This document shows, in pieces, positions 31,432 to 42,714 of a stretch of DNA of 64,000 nucleotides. The stretch lies in the NCBI GenBank assembly GCA_037044905.1, contig JBAOKB010000004.1, positions 1-64,000 on the forward strand, in the 5' to 3' direction. Each line of letters opens with the position of its first letter. Position 1 is the stretch's first letter. Position numbers and translations under genes: made by a program. The notes under the pieces were generated by a model. It searched no databases and was not told the origin of the DNA. It was given only the letters and a program-made list of their open reading frames with translations. The DNA comes from Hortaea werneckii. Its lineage: Eukaryota; Ascomycota; Dothideomycetes; Mycosphaerellales; Teratosphaeriaceae.

Positions 31432-32744
31432 ATGGACTCGCCCCCTCTTGCATTGTCGTCGCCTTCGGAGAGGTTTGTTCACTTGCTTCATGTTATTGTT
31501 GCTCATTGTTGACCGTTTTCGCAGCCTAGAATTCCGGCAATCACTGCAGCTGGACGTCGACACTATACAAAGCGCTACGACAGCGACGAAACCTGAACCA
31601 CTCGAATCACAACTCCCTCCGGAAGCTCTTGCTCAACTGACAATGAGCTCGTCTTCCACCCCAGCCAAGCGCACCGCCAGCGGTGGTGACACAGTCGACC
31701 AGAAGGCAAGTGATGTCCCGCTTGACTCAATCACTTGGCCGAGACTAATCGATCGTAGCGCACCAAAGTCGAATCCGACGATTTCGACGACTTTCTCAGT
31801 GGGCTCAATGACGAGGTTGAAGATACGAATGATGTCGAAGCCGCCGATGAAAAGGTTGTCGAGGTGCGTGCCAAAGACGCTCACATAAACTCAATCTAGA
31901 AGCTGACAGCTCAGTAGACGACTGAAACTAGCACTGAAGGTCCGGAGCAGACCCCTCAGCTAGATGCCAAACTCATGAAGGTCATCAAAGAAGTCCGCGA
32001 CCTTGAGGAGGAGATTGATCGTAAGAAGAAGGAGACCGAGGAGCTTCGCGCCAAGACCAAGGTCATCACGACCGTGACCAAGACTTGGGTCAAATACATG
32101 GACATGGCCGAGAAGATTGTGCAGAAGCATGGCAGAGAGTCCTCCGAGGAGGAGCTCAAGCACCTGAAGGTAATAAAACGTTTCATCAAGTGCGCCTTCG
32201 AGACACCGGACGAGTAGCATCAGGGTGCATTGCAAGGCGGAGTAGGAGGCGTCCATTCCGCAGACTCTCCAACAGCAAGCATGCGGCAAGCACCTCACTC
32301 GACCGAGTAGATTGCTAATGGCCTATGCAGAACATCAAAAACAACTTGATTGTCCTCACGCGCGAATTGGACGATCCCCTCTTCACCTCGCTAATGCAGC
32401 AAGCTTTCCCGGACAAAGTTGTGCCCGGCTTACGTCCCTTTCGTTCCAACAGAACCGAAGACGAATACAACGAAGACGAGCCGCCCGACGGCGGCAAAGC
32501 AGGTGACGAAGATGGAAGCATTTCCAGCTCAGAGCATGAAGACTCCGAGGGTGCGATCGAACCGGAGAAAGAGCGCGGACATGAGTTCGAACGCGCGCAG
32601 GAACCTGACCCCCGCGCAAGCGCCTCCTATCCTGGCAACGAACATCAAGATGCGCTCTTTGCTTACATCGAGCGGCAGCGTCACAAGCTGTCAAAGTCAG
32701 CGCGTGAAGGCCATGGTCCTCGCGCAAGGGCCGGGAGACAATAG
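31432..32744 (+). CDS. Hypothetical coiled-coil, acidic protein
   Basis: 330 residues from five exons: 31432-31472, 31525-31705, 31759-31863, 31918-32169 and 32331-32744, all in phase. I do not recognise a family. The N-terminal third is Ser/Thr/Pro-rich; DDFDDFLSGLNDEVED is in exon 3; the middle (exon 4, VIKEVRDLEEEIDRKKKETE) is a strong coiled coil; then NNLIVLTRELDDPLFTSLMQ and an acidic low-complexity tail ending in basic residues. Intron 2 appears to be GC-AG (exon end AAG, then GCAAGT; acceptor TAG ending at 31758), because no GT donor nearby keeps the frame. The multi-exon, phase-consistent structure argues that it is a real gene. It borders the repeat-rich island. Confidence 0.65.
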
Positions 32745-33598
32745 GAGAGCCCCTCTGGCAGGGACTTGCTGTTGTCTAATCAGGCCTCGTGGGAGCCGAA
32801 AGACTCTCGTCGGAGGACTCCGCATATGCTGAGTCTTCTGGCAACCATGAAAGAAGAAACGACGAACAGCACGATGAGTCGTCTGCGAGATTTTGGGATT
32901 GCACGTTGGGAGAACAGGTGATGGATATTGGCAGTTGCTAAGAAGTACTAGGTGCTTCGCTTAGGTTCTAAACTGCGTCGACAAAGACATTTTGGTGGTG
33001 TGCTTCCAGTGGCAGCACTCTTATCTTCACCAAAAAGGTAGGTACATAGTCAGTACATAGTTAAATCTGATGAAGAAACATCTTGATCAAATGTCTTCTT
33101 GACAAGCGTTCCTGATATTCGCGTGTCCCTACTATGATGACGCCTCCGATAAGCTCAACAGGAGACAATCACAATATGCACGTGAAAGCAGTGGCAGCGA
33201 CTCGTGACAGGGCGTCCATGGTGTCACCGTGAACAGACGTAGTGTTTCTTTCACTGTTACACGAACGGCTAAACACATCCAAAGGCGGCTTCACCTGGAC
33301 AGTCGTTCATGGGTTGGTCGACAAGACGGCCCTTAATTATTCTTGACGCCAACATACCTACACACACACATACTTTGCAATGCAGGGCAGGATGGCCCGC
33401 GCCGCCAGCAATAGGAGCTGCATATACCGGAGCTTTGCACGACCTCGTCCATGAGCAATAGCTCAGGAAGTGTTGCTGCCTGAGCGTTGCAGTCACTCGA
33501 CATCGCTGAAGGGAAGGCACGACCGTGGAACTGCACCGAATGTCATTTCGACTTCACGTCCGTTACACCTCTGCTTCCAAGCTACTAATCATCTCACT
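32745..33598. other. Intergenic
   Basis: 854 bp without a recognisable gene. A short ACACAC run lies at 33360-33369. Confidence 0.45.
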
Positions 33599-34307
33599 AT
33601 GGAGGATACAGTCATGGACGAAAGTCTCGAGTCTGTTCAATGGGGGCATGACCAATGCATGAGCAAATTGGACCGTATGATTGCCACGCTGGGCGCGGAA
33701 GAGCTTAAGCGTCAGCAGCGAAGTGCTGCAGGTTCAATGGCATCCGAAGTCCCTCGTGATATGACGCTTTTCCAACAAGAAGAAAAAGAGAAAGAATGTC
33801 TGCGCAAGTATGGACTATGCCTTCTTCGCTTTTTTCTGGCACGTGTGCTAACATGCTGATATCAGGCTTCATGAGCGTTCGAGCCGGTTCCCACCTTCCG
33901 TACCTCAGAACATGAGCATGAGGCGGCAGGAAGATATCCTTTCGAGTCTCATGGCACTCCAGCAAGGTCCTACAATTACCAAGATTGCAAGTGACGACGT
34001 ACTCCTGGCCGAGCTGCGTAGTTTGTTTCGAGCCGCTGAAGCTGAAGCTGAAGCACTTCAAAAGATGCGCGTCCAGACACAGATCGACCGAGACCACATC
34101 GGACACGAACGTCAGCATGCTCATCAAGGCTTTACGGCCATGAACGAGGAGCTTGCGGTGAAGAACGACGGGCTTGCGATCAAAAACGAGGAGCTTACGA
34201 TCAAGGACCAGAAGGAGCTCACGAGTAAGGATCAGGAGCTTGCCGACAAGAGCAAGGAGCTGACAGACACTGTGACAGGACTTGCGCAGATGAGCACCAA
34301 GGAATAG
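33599..34307 (+). CDS. Hypothetical coiled-coil protein with heptad repeats
   Basis: 216 residues from exons 33599-33807 and 33866-34307; intron 33808-33865 has GTATGG donor, GCTAAC branch and CAG acceptor and joins in phase. No family recognised. The N-terminal part is acidic and Met-rich (MEDTVMDESLESVQWGHDQ); the C-terminal ~45 residues are seven-residue repeats of the type EELxxKN (NEELAVKNDGLAIKNEELTI, then KDQELADKSKELTD), which should form a long coiled coil. Such repeats expand easily. It stands alone in the accessory island, so expression is uncertain. Confidence 0.55.
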
Positions 34308-36836
34308 CAGCAGATGCAAAAGATTGACGCTCACGCCCGAAGGGCTTTGGGCGGTTGAGAGCTCAAGAATTTAGCTATACGTCAATTGACTACCCGCTGC
34401 GCGCCACCCTTAGCTAAATAATGTTCATGACAAAGCTAAGTCCAGCCGTATGAACCTGTTCAGATCTGCTCTCTCTCCTTGAGAATCGATACATGACCAG
34501 TCCTACTTCTGATTTCTTGTTGTGTTTCTTATGGGTTGTGCCGCTACAGCACCGCCGACCGTTGCCCCTCACACATGTTATTAATGAGGCGATCGTCCAA
34601 TCAGACAAAAGGGACAAGCAAGGCCGGTGTCCAGTCTCCACTTCAATGCGATCACATCGAGTATGGATCGCAACTTGCAGCAGGGTCGTAGAGACGATCG
34701 TTGTGTAGCTTTCGTAGTAATCCGAAATTTCGAGTCGTTTAGAAAGCTATCCGTGAGCTACAAAAAGTTCATGGACGTTGAGGACTTTCGGATATCCTTC
34801 TGGTCCCTGCTCACCGAGGAAGATCGTCGTACCGCTCCTGGATTCACCGACAAGAAATCGGCTTATCAAGGACGCTGACCGAGTTTATTCAGAAGCGCTT
34901 GATGCTTGTGGCTGCCGGAAGAACTCATGAAACAAGCTGAGGCAAGGGTCGAGAGTCGTTGATCTCTGCCAGTGAAATGACATGCCATGGTGATGTTGTT
35001 GCAACGTCGTCTGGACTATATCGAGGCTTTTTAGTAGCCATGCACTTTAATCGAACAGATGTGAAGTGCTTGCATAAGGTATGGTTCAGACGAGAATTTG
35101 AAACTGTAAAGAAGCGAGCTTTGCAAGGAGTGCCCGCAGCGGTAAAAGACCAGGTCACAACATTGATATTTCGCCGTCCCCTCAACGTTTAGAGGATTTT
35201 CATCTTCTATGGCAATCAAAGAGAAGCCCACGATGGGGGGTCGATCAGATGGGTACGTAACTCGTCGTTTTGAAGTGTATGAATGCTTCGGTAGGCAATG
35301 TCTTTATTCGTTGGTCTGACTAGATTGCTAATGAGATTAGTGTCGCGAGCGTCGACCAATACCTAGGTTTCTACATGCGATTACGGACGACCGGCAGTTC
35401 GTCCTTGAAGCGCTTGTGTCTACATTTGTAATATCGCGAGACGTTGCAACGGAGGCATAGTCGACTTCGTTCTTGCAGATCCAAGATCTTTGGATTTTCG
35501 AACTCAACAGTACCTAAGTGAAAGCAGGACGATGCGGTCTGTCGTGTACTACAGTATTTGTTGTGAGAGGTCAGGTGTTTGGTTTATCTGGATGTATGTG
35601 TTGTGGTTGTGATGCTGTTGGCTACGAATTCCAGTCAATTCGAAAAAGGGTACGGGTGATAGACTCTGCAGCTTGTATCTGTAGGAATGCGGTCGGCGCA
35701 AGCTGAACACGCAAGTCGAGAAGTCTAGTTCGTTGGCCGACATCAGACCCCTGTCGAATCGGCTCTTCAAGCGCGGGAACCTCAGCATGCTCACTAACCA
35801 ACGCTGAAGCTATCGTAGGGGATAGGCCATCTCCATACAATCACAAAGGCCACGTAACCGAAAGGATGTCTCGATGATTGTCGCAATGTTCAGATCGCAA
35901 GTGTCCAAGAACTGAAGTTCCAACTGATGCAAAAAAGTGAGCAGCGGAATGACGGGATTCCCGCATCTCCATACAATCACAAAGGCCACGTAACCGAAAG
36001 GATGTCTCGATGATTGTCGCAATGTTCAGATCGCAAGTGTCCAAGAACTGAAGTTCCAACTGATGCAAAAAAGTGAGCAGCGGAATGACGGGATTCCCGC
36101 TCGAGCTTACCGAACGGAAATCACGACCGACCTTTGAAACACGCGTGGCTGGTTGGTTGGTTTGACTGCACTCATCGAGCTGTACAGACTTAATCAGCGC
36201 CGCCGTCGTAGCGTGCATCGTTGCGGAGCTGCTCGGAATGCCCGATCACATTGCATGTGTCAATCTGGATTCAGGCTCACATGTCTTACTGGATCACTGC
36301 AACACCATCCACGTTCTGCCGGATTGTCAATGCTCAGGGCATCGCCACTGAAAGGCTGCATATGATCACGCTGGAGAGTATGAACGGAAAAGAAGGACGC
36401 ATGCCATTGACTTGTGCCTGCAGCCATTCGCTCTACACGTGCGCGTTTGAAAGCAGAGCGTGTTTCACATGAATTACGATACATCTGCTGGGAAAGCATG
36501 CACGCGTGCGCGTGCTTCAGCATAATAGAGCGTATCTCATGTGACCGCTGTGAGTGGGAAGCTTCATTGACATATAAGACACAGGACAACAACCTTCGAC
36601 ACTGGAACCTCTCAACTGCTATACCCATCATTCTGTATCTGTTAACTTATAGCACCTCCTTGTCCTAGAGCAACCGGCTCAGACTGCTTGGTTGCGGGTC
36701 TACATAGACATAGTGGTATGTTGTCTTTGTCTAAACGCCTACCTCAAGAGATGTGAACCCGTCAAGCAGAGACTGACTCGCCAAGCACGTTTAAACCTTT
36801 GACGACGTGTTCAAAAGTGACTGTATCACTTCAACG
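34308..36836. other. Gene-poor accessory stretch with tandem duplication
   Basis: About 2.5 kb, visibly more AT-rich than the flanks. Short open frames at 34627-34878 and 34959-35192 look like possible decayed coding sequence but resemble nothing I know. It contains the perfect 136-bp direct repeat at 35828-36099. No tRNA or rRNA seen. Confidence 0.5.
35828..36099. repeat. Perfect 136-bp tandem direct repeat (2 copies)
   Basis: 35828-35963 and 35964-36099 are identical by eye, each starting CATCTCCATACAATCACA and ending GACGGGATTCCCG. 136 is not a multiple of three, so it is not preserved as coding repeat; lack of divergence implies recent duplication. Confidence 0.93.
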
Positions 36837-38063
36837 ATGGGACCGATCGATAGAGACTTCCATGCAGCAGCTGCAGAGAAGTCAGGCACTTTGCGAACGA
36901 GCCCACGCACTAGGCCGAGCGAGAAAGTAGAGCAGGGCTCCTCTAGCACTCAAGACAGTCCTCGCAAGAAGCGTCGAATCTCGGGTGAAAAGCACGACCA
37001 CAAAAAGGGCGAGGTCTCCATGCTTCAGCACCCTCCTTGCGATGAATGCGTGTATTGCGTTGACCTCAGTCCAGTCCCAAGGGAATACCAAGAATTGGTA
37101 CGCGACATATGGGACCCGAAAAGCCTCCACGAGGCTGATGAGGCTAAGTATCATGGCAAAGCACCTGGGCATACCTTGGTGAATCTTCCCAAGATACTGC
37201 GTGCCAAGCTCCAGGTCATACACCCGGACCTTCTCAATGCCGGTTATGGAGAGTTCGGCCTGGAGAACCCGGGAGATGCAAGAGTTGGCGATGCAAGAGC
37301 CTATGATGTATATCCGACAGAAGCCTGGCCTCGTCTGCCCGACGAGGGAAGACCTCAGGTACCTCTTGTCGAAACAGTGACGAGAAAGTACGAAGCAACT
37401 CTCAGCGCCCGGGACCTACGTCTGCGAGACGAGCGTCGCGAGGCATTTTTGCGCAAGTTCAGAGATGAGAATCGGGCCTGGGTGTCGGATAGGACATATC
37501 ACATCGTCGAACTTGTCCAGAGGCTCTTGGCTCGCAGAAAGAAGGAAGCTGAAAAGATGACCGCTGGTCGCGAAAGGAAGAGGTATCTAGCTACCCACAA
37601 GATTCTCGTCTTTTCGGAGTATCTGTCCGCGCTGGATCTTGTCGACATTGGCATCAAAGAATCGACTGGAATTGACGCACTTCGTTACGATGGCACCTGC
37701 AGCAATGAAGAGCGTGTCCGAGCTCGCCACTGCTTCGAAGAGATCGTCAATGAAGTCCCCAAGGACTTCAGCAAAGACCGTCTCTGGCCACATGAGGTAC
37801 CTATCATGCTGGTGTCCAATAAGGCAAGTGCCGAGGGCATCACATTGATGCATGCTTCAGACATCATCCACATCGGGACGATCTGGAACCCATTCAATGA
37901 AGATCAAGCCATCAACCTTGCCGACAAGCTGGGTCGTACGGAAGCACTTCGTGTACACCGCTTTCTGTCCGAAGAGTCGATTGACGACCGCGTCATGCTA
38001 GTTCACCAATCCAGGCGCGGCAAGCTGCGCTGGATCATGGGCGAAGGTGAGCGTCGGCGCTGA
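36837..38063 (+). CDS. Orphan SNF2-family helicase C-terminal domain protein
   Basis: 408 residues, single exon from ATG 36837. Residues about 255-385 are the C-terminal RecA-like lobe of a SNF2/Swi2 ATPase: KILVFSEYLSALDLVDIGIK (motif IV region), ALRYDGTCSNEERVRARHCF, then SAEGITLMHASDIIHIGTIW (motif V) and NPFNEDQAINLADKLGRTEA in the place of motif VI. The N-terminal ATP-binding lobe (Walker A, DEAH box) is absent; upstream are a basic SPRKKRRISG segment, CDECVYC and a helical linker. Motif VI is altered: where SNF2 proteins have QAxxRxxRxGQ it reads QAINLADKLGR, lacking the first two arginines. ATPase activity alone is not expected. It may be a remnant of a larger helicase gene or a standalone derived protein; the intact 1.2-kb frame favours recent or continuing constraint. 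Confidence 0.7.
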   Translation: MGPIDRDFHAAAAEKSGTLRTSPRTRPSEKVEQGSSSTQDSPRKKRRISGEKHDHKKGEVSMLQHPPCDECVYCVDLSPVPREYQELVRDIWDPKSLHEADEAKYHGKAPGHTLVNLPKILRAKLQVIHPDLLNAGYGEFGLENPGDARVGDARAYDVYPTEAWPRLPDEGRPQVPLVETVTRKYEATLSARDLRLRDERREAFLRKFRDENRAWVSDRTYHIVELVQRLLARRKKEAEKMTAGRERKRYLATHKILVFSEYLSALDLVDIGIKESTGIDALRYDGTCSNEERVRARHCFEEIVNEVPKDFSKDRLWPHEVPIMLVSNKASAEGITLMHASDIIHIGTIWNPFNEDQAINLADKLGRTEALRVHRFLSEESIDDRVMLVHQSRRGKLRWIMGEGERRR

Positions 38064-39824
38064 AGTGCGTGGAGCATCAAGAAAGTTGTTACAATCAGTA
38101 GTCACGTGGAATCAGTGAGTACCAGGAGGTACATCTATCTCACAAGCACGAACGTGAGCTAACCCGATTGCTAGCTGATAAGAGGAGGACCATGAAGAGT
38201 TCATATCCCTTCCCGCCGGCTCACATTTTGTGTCACTAGAAGTTTGATCTTGCTTTGGTTTTCTTAAGGAGCCAGTCCAATTGCCTGGGAAGGGAGCAAA
38301 TAACCTCGATTCAAATGCACCATTTCAAATGCTTCACGTTAAGTACTTCGCGTCAAGTGCATCATATCAAGAATATCTACCAAGCATTTCACGTCAAGGG
38401 TTTCAATTCAGGTACTTCATGTTGAGTGCAATGTTGAGGACATTTACTAATTTATGTCAAGATCTTCATTTCAAGTCCCTCCGTCTGCAAAACAAAGCCT
38501 TTTCCCACATCTTTTTTTTTTTTTTTGGCTCTCTTGGAGCTATCTCAAGACTTCTAAAGCGCATGGCATACCCTTGAGATGAGGTAGCACGGGAAGAGCA
38601 AAAAGATATTGGGGGGGAAAAAACGAAAACAGTCTTGATGCGGTTAAAGATGGCTGCAACACCTCGTCCAGGTTGAAGGTATGCCATGCTCGCCTCTTCT
38701 CCGGGAGACGCTAACCGTGCGGGCCGAAGCAGAACCCTCATCGCTGTGTCCGAGACGCATGGCGTTGACCGTCCGTCTCGCCGTAGACTGCAGGCGTGGC
38801 ATGCGCCCCAAGATTCATCTTGAGCTTGCTGAACATGAGAACTACCTTCTGCGAGCGCCAGGGATGCAAAAGGCAAGTGTACCTAACGGGGACATTGCAA
38901 GCTTGCATCTAGTCATTCGGCAATCCAGGGACGTCAGAATGCCTCTACCTAGTCTTTTAGAATTGCTCGAAGTGCTCAAGTATCCAGGATCCTACAAGAT
39001 GACGCCTCTGATAGCCAAAGACTTAGAGCTACCTCGCGCATGTGCGCAGAATCCGAAAGATGTTTAAAATTCGTCAGCCTTTAGCCTCCATCGCCGCAGC
39101 TTGAGACTCTTCTTTCTCAACTTTTGGAGAATGACCACATCATGAGGTATGAGGTCTCTCGCGGAGCTCTTCGGCATTTCTATATATCTTTGCCGTTAGA
39201 CTTGGACTCGTGATTTTCGAAGCTCTTGATCGTAGCCTTTTTAATCTTTCCGAAGCGCTTCCTTCCTCAGCATTGAAGACAGAACTAATTTCTTCGACTT
39301 CCGAACAGGTGTCGAGGCTGACTATTCCATCAGGTTGCATCTGCGTCCCTCGAAACTACCGGCTAAGCAAATGAGGATCAGAAGTCACATGGCGCCATCG
39401 GATTGATGATTCGATATCGTGAGATCTATTATTCCAACTCTTTCACATGCAAACCGAAGTGAAGCTTTCTTTTCTGGGCTCGATCACATGCAGAACTACA
39501 TTGAGGCTTTATTTGGTGTCGATTATTCCACTAGAGCTTTGTTCACTTTCCAACACAATCCAAACATCCGACTCCAACCAACCGCGACAAGGCTATCTTC
39601 AAGCTCAACGACGATTGCATCATACAAAGAAGCGACTTCCTTCATCGACTTGTACCATTTCCTCAAAACAAGCTGAAGGCGAGTCAAACTCGTTGGCTTG
39701 CTTCGCTTCACATGCTAACTTGTTCTCTAGTAGTTCTACTTCTCCTGCTTGACGGACGCCTCTGCTTCTTTAGTCCTGCAAAACTTTCGACACATCCGAC
39801 ACCATCTACCGAAGTACTTCGAAC
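38064..39824. other. Gene-poor accessory stretch
   Basis: 1.76 kb with a 14-bp degenerate minisatellite (38309-38440), a 15-base T run at 38512-38526 and only short unconvincing ORFs (for example 38681-39067). Confidence 0.5.
38309..38440 (+). repeat. Degenerate 14-bp minisatellite
   Basis: About eight to nine tandem units of the type CGTCAAGTGCTTCA, for example TTTCAAATGCTTCA, CGTTAAGTACTTCG, CGTCAAGTGCATCA, CGTCAAGGGTTTCA and ATTCAGGTACTTCA, with one 13-bp unit. Period read by eye. Confidence 0.75.
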
Positions 39825-41150
39825 ATGGCCGGAGTTCGTGCTCAATACTTCGAAGATCTTGAGGATGTTGCCAAGCAGACCAAGCAACAACTACCCAACA
39901 CCCCTGGCGAGAAGCTCTACAGGATGCTCGTGGGCGATGAGGAAACACTCAATAGTCTCGGCGCTGGCAAATGGGAGAAGATTAAGGTCGGCAAATACGA
40001 AACACGCCTCGTGATCGGCAAGACTTCCAAAGGCCACAAAATCTCAGTAGCTCCCAGACTCATCGGAGGAACTAAGCTCGCTACCATGGGTTACACTCTG
40101 GAAGGACATTCGGTCTGGTCCGACTTCAACTCAAGCAGCCAGAGCTACGTTCTGATGCATCCAGACCTTGAAGTCTCGCTCTGGACTGATGAAACAGCTC
40201 GTAAGCAACTCTTCGGCCAATCCAACAAGCACGATGGCGAAGCGTATCACCGTCGTTGGCTCGCAAGGATCTGGCGCCATGTCTTCCCTGACGCCGATAT
40301 CGAGGGAGACAGTGGCTCCATTTCAGCTCCTGAGACACCGAAGCAAGGGCGTGCTCCGCGCGAAGAGAATGCAGAGAATGATCCAAGCACCTCGGCCGGT
40401 AGCAGGAAGAAGGGAGCATGCGTGAGGAACCTCAAACGCAGGTTCAAGGAAGAATCCGAGTCTGGCGAGGATGGCGACAGTGGGAATGAAGAGGCTGGCG
40501 AGAACAAGCGTGGCATGGACAACAAGCTCCTGGAGAAATATGGCTGTTCAAATGCCAAGGAGCTTTAACAAGCGTTCGACAAGAAGTCCGAACGCTTTGA
40601 GCTCCGGGACCGCGGCATATTGTCGCTGCTGCAACGTGGATGGCGGGTCGTTGAAGGTGTTGAGGTCAGCCGCGCCCCTGATCTTGGGACGCTGAAGGAG
40701 GCGCGTGCGCACCAAATTGCAAACAAGCTCCCGCTGATTTCGGACACTTATCCCTTCACTCGCTGGAGGAGGAGGATGCAGTCTGGAGCCAAGAAGAAGG
40801 AGGACCTCGACGTGGAAGAGTTGCCGAATTGGATTGAGGGCGTAAAAGAGGAGCAGAGGGAGGCAGAGGAGAGGATGCAGAAAGAGAAAGAGGCGGAAGA
40901 GAAGGGGGCGAAAGAGCAAGAAGGCGGAGAAGAGGATGCGGTACCTGAGGGGTTTGAGAGAATCCTCTCCAAACGCGACGAGGATTTTTTGCGGTCTTAC
41001 ATGGCAAAGACGGGCTTCAACTGGACCGGAACTACTGTGCTCCCGAAGGGCAGTGGAAAGATCTTGAGAGAGTGCCACGAAGCTAGCGGGGCGGACTTGG
41101 CCAAGATGTCTCGATTGGGTAGACGGGAGGGACATGAGGGGTCTAGCTAA
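39825..41150 (+). pseudogene. Unknown protein gene interrupted by one in-frame TAA
   Basis: ATG 39825 opens 247 codons ending at TAA 40566-40568; the same frame then stays open for 193 more codons to 41150. The composition is continuous across the stop (Lys/Glu-rich, ...AKEL, stop, QAFDKKSERFELRDRG). No GT-AG intron that would remove the stop is visible. N-terminal part: YFEDLEDVAKQTKQQLPNTP, ...GYTLEGHSVWSDFNSSSQSY, YHRRWLARIWRHVFPDADIE; then a charged linker; C-terminal part: LLQRGWRVVEGVEVSRAPDL, FLRSYMAKTGFNWTGTTVLP. No family recognised. Either a recent nonsense change (CAA to TAA would be one C-to-T step), a functional 247-residue protein, or stop readthrough. Confidence 0.6.
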
Positions 41151-41934
41151 GAGGGAGAGGGAGAGAGAGAGCAGGATGAGATGGCGAGGAGTCTGCACTT
41201 GTGTATAGTAGGCTGAAGGACCTTGATTAACGGCCCGCCTCAGATGGATTGCGAGGGGCCTAGCTAAGAGACAGAGCATGCTACATAAGAGGGAATCGAG
41301 GGGCCTGCACCTGCAAATAGCGAGCTGGATGCTGAAGTTACATAGGTGCCTATAGACGGCATGAAAAATTGAAGAGTTTCCTTTGACTCTCTTCTTTCTT
41401 TCTGGTTTCTAAGTAGCTAAGGTAAGTTGCTTGGGCACAGTCTTTCCCATAGTATAAGTTCTGACTTCATCGACGAAGCATGTCGATGCTTAAGAGCTTC
41501 GGCACATGTACGCTCACTCAGAGGGGCTACAGCGTCTCGTCGCTTCCGTGTTCCTTTCTTCAACTTGAGCAAGCACCTGCATCCACCTGGAATGTGAGAG
41601 CGATCTAAGCACCTCGCCATATTCAACTGGGAAGGCGCCTGGCTTAGCTCCAGCAACCTCATCTCCATCAAATGTGTCAAGCTGAAGTACTTCGTCGTCA
41701 GATCTTGCCGATCTTGTAGCGGCAAGCTCTTCAAGATCTTGCTCCCCTTGTTCCTTACTTTGTCTCAGGGCCTTCATGTTCTCGCGGCATCGAGCCATCC
41801 GCAGTCGGTGAGTTCGATCCACACACATGTGGTTTGCGCCCACTGAATAGAACTCTCCCAGTGCTGCGTGTCGTATATGTACGCTGATCGCACGCTAATG
41901 CCGGCGGCGTAGTAGCTGAAGCCGCCACCCGTCC

Positions 41935-42360
41935 CTATGGAACAGTCGGTACATCTGCTAATGAAGGGCCCGGCAGGGCGACCTCGTTTGCCGCGCAGCA
42001 GAAGTAGATGACGTACTGGTGCAGCAAGTACTTCTGTGGATACAGGATGTTCAAGATTGCGTCGAAAAGGTTCATGATGTGGTTTGATAAGGTGTGCCGT
42101 TGATGGTCTTTAATCTGCGCATGAGCATCGTGATTGTAGGCCACCTCGGCAAGAGTAACATCGAGCGGATCGTCCAGGGACTTGGCCTCACACACACCCA
42201 GACGATTGTCAAGGTGTTGAAATAATGCCTTTCCCGTCGTTGCGCGCTCGGTGCTTACTGCTAGGCGCCTGGAGCTCACAACGTACTTGCGAAAAGCAGA
42301 GTCGCGATCTTGCGCGGGCGTCCGACATGGTTTTGTGAATTGGTCGATGCGCTTCGCCAT
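41935..42360 (-). CDS. Hypothetical ORF, unknown
   Basis: 141-residue frame from ATG 42360 (MAKRIDQFTKPCRTPAQDRD...) ending LADVPTVP. A hydrophobic segment NLFDAILNILYPQKYLLHQY lies near the C-terminus. No family recognised and no splice structure; length alone gives weak support in this repeat-rich context. Confidence 0.2.
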   Translation of the reverse strand: MAKRIDQFTKPCRTPAQDRDSAFRKYVVSSRRLAVSTERATTGKALFQHLDNRLGVCEAKSLDDPLDVTLAEVAYNHDAHAQIKDHQRHTLSNHIMNLFDAILNILYPQKYLLHQYVIYFCCAANEVALPGPSLADVPTVP

Positions 42361-42714
42361 GGCCAGAGCGCTGCCCCCGTAGTATGCGCGAGCCACCTGG
42401 AGCGCTCATCGGAGTTCCATGGGGCTGGGCAAATGGCCATTGGCATCTGCTACCTCATAGGGGTGGAGGGAAGAATGCTTCATGCTCAAAGCATGCTCAG
42501 CAGCCTTGTCTCTGGGAAGCGATGCTCACACTCCCAACTGTATATGGCTCTGGTAAACGGAAACTCCAATGCTGTAGTTGAGGTAATCGCAAGTAGTTAT
42601 GCTGCCTTATCTCCAAAGGCCTGTACTCATTGCCTGCGCCTGTAGAGGACGTTCATACTATAGGGTCCGGTGCTATAGACGAGGATAGTCCATACACCGT
42701 CCCATCTCTAAGAA

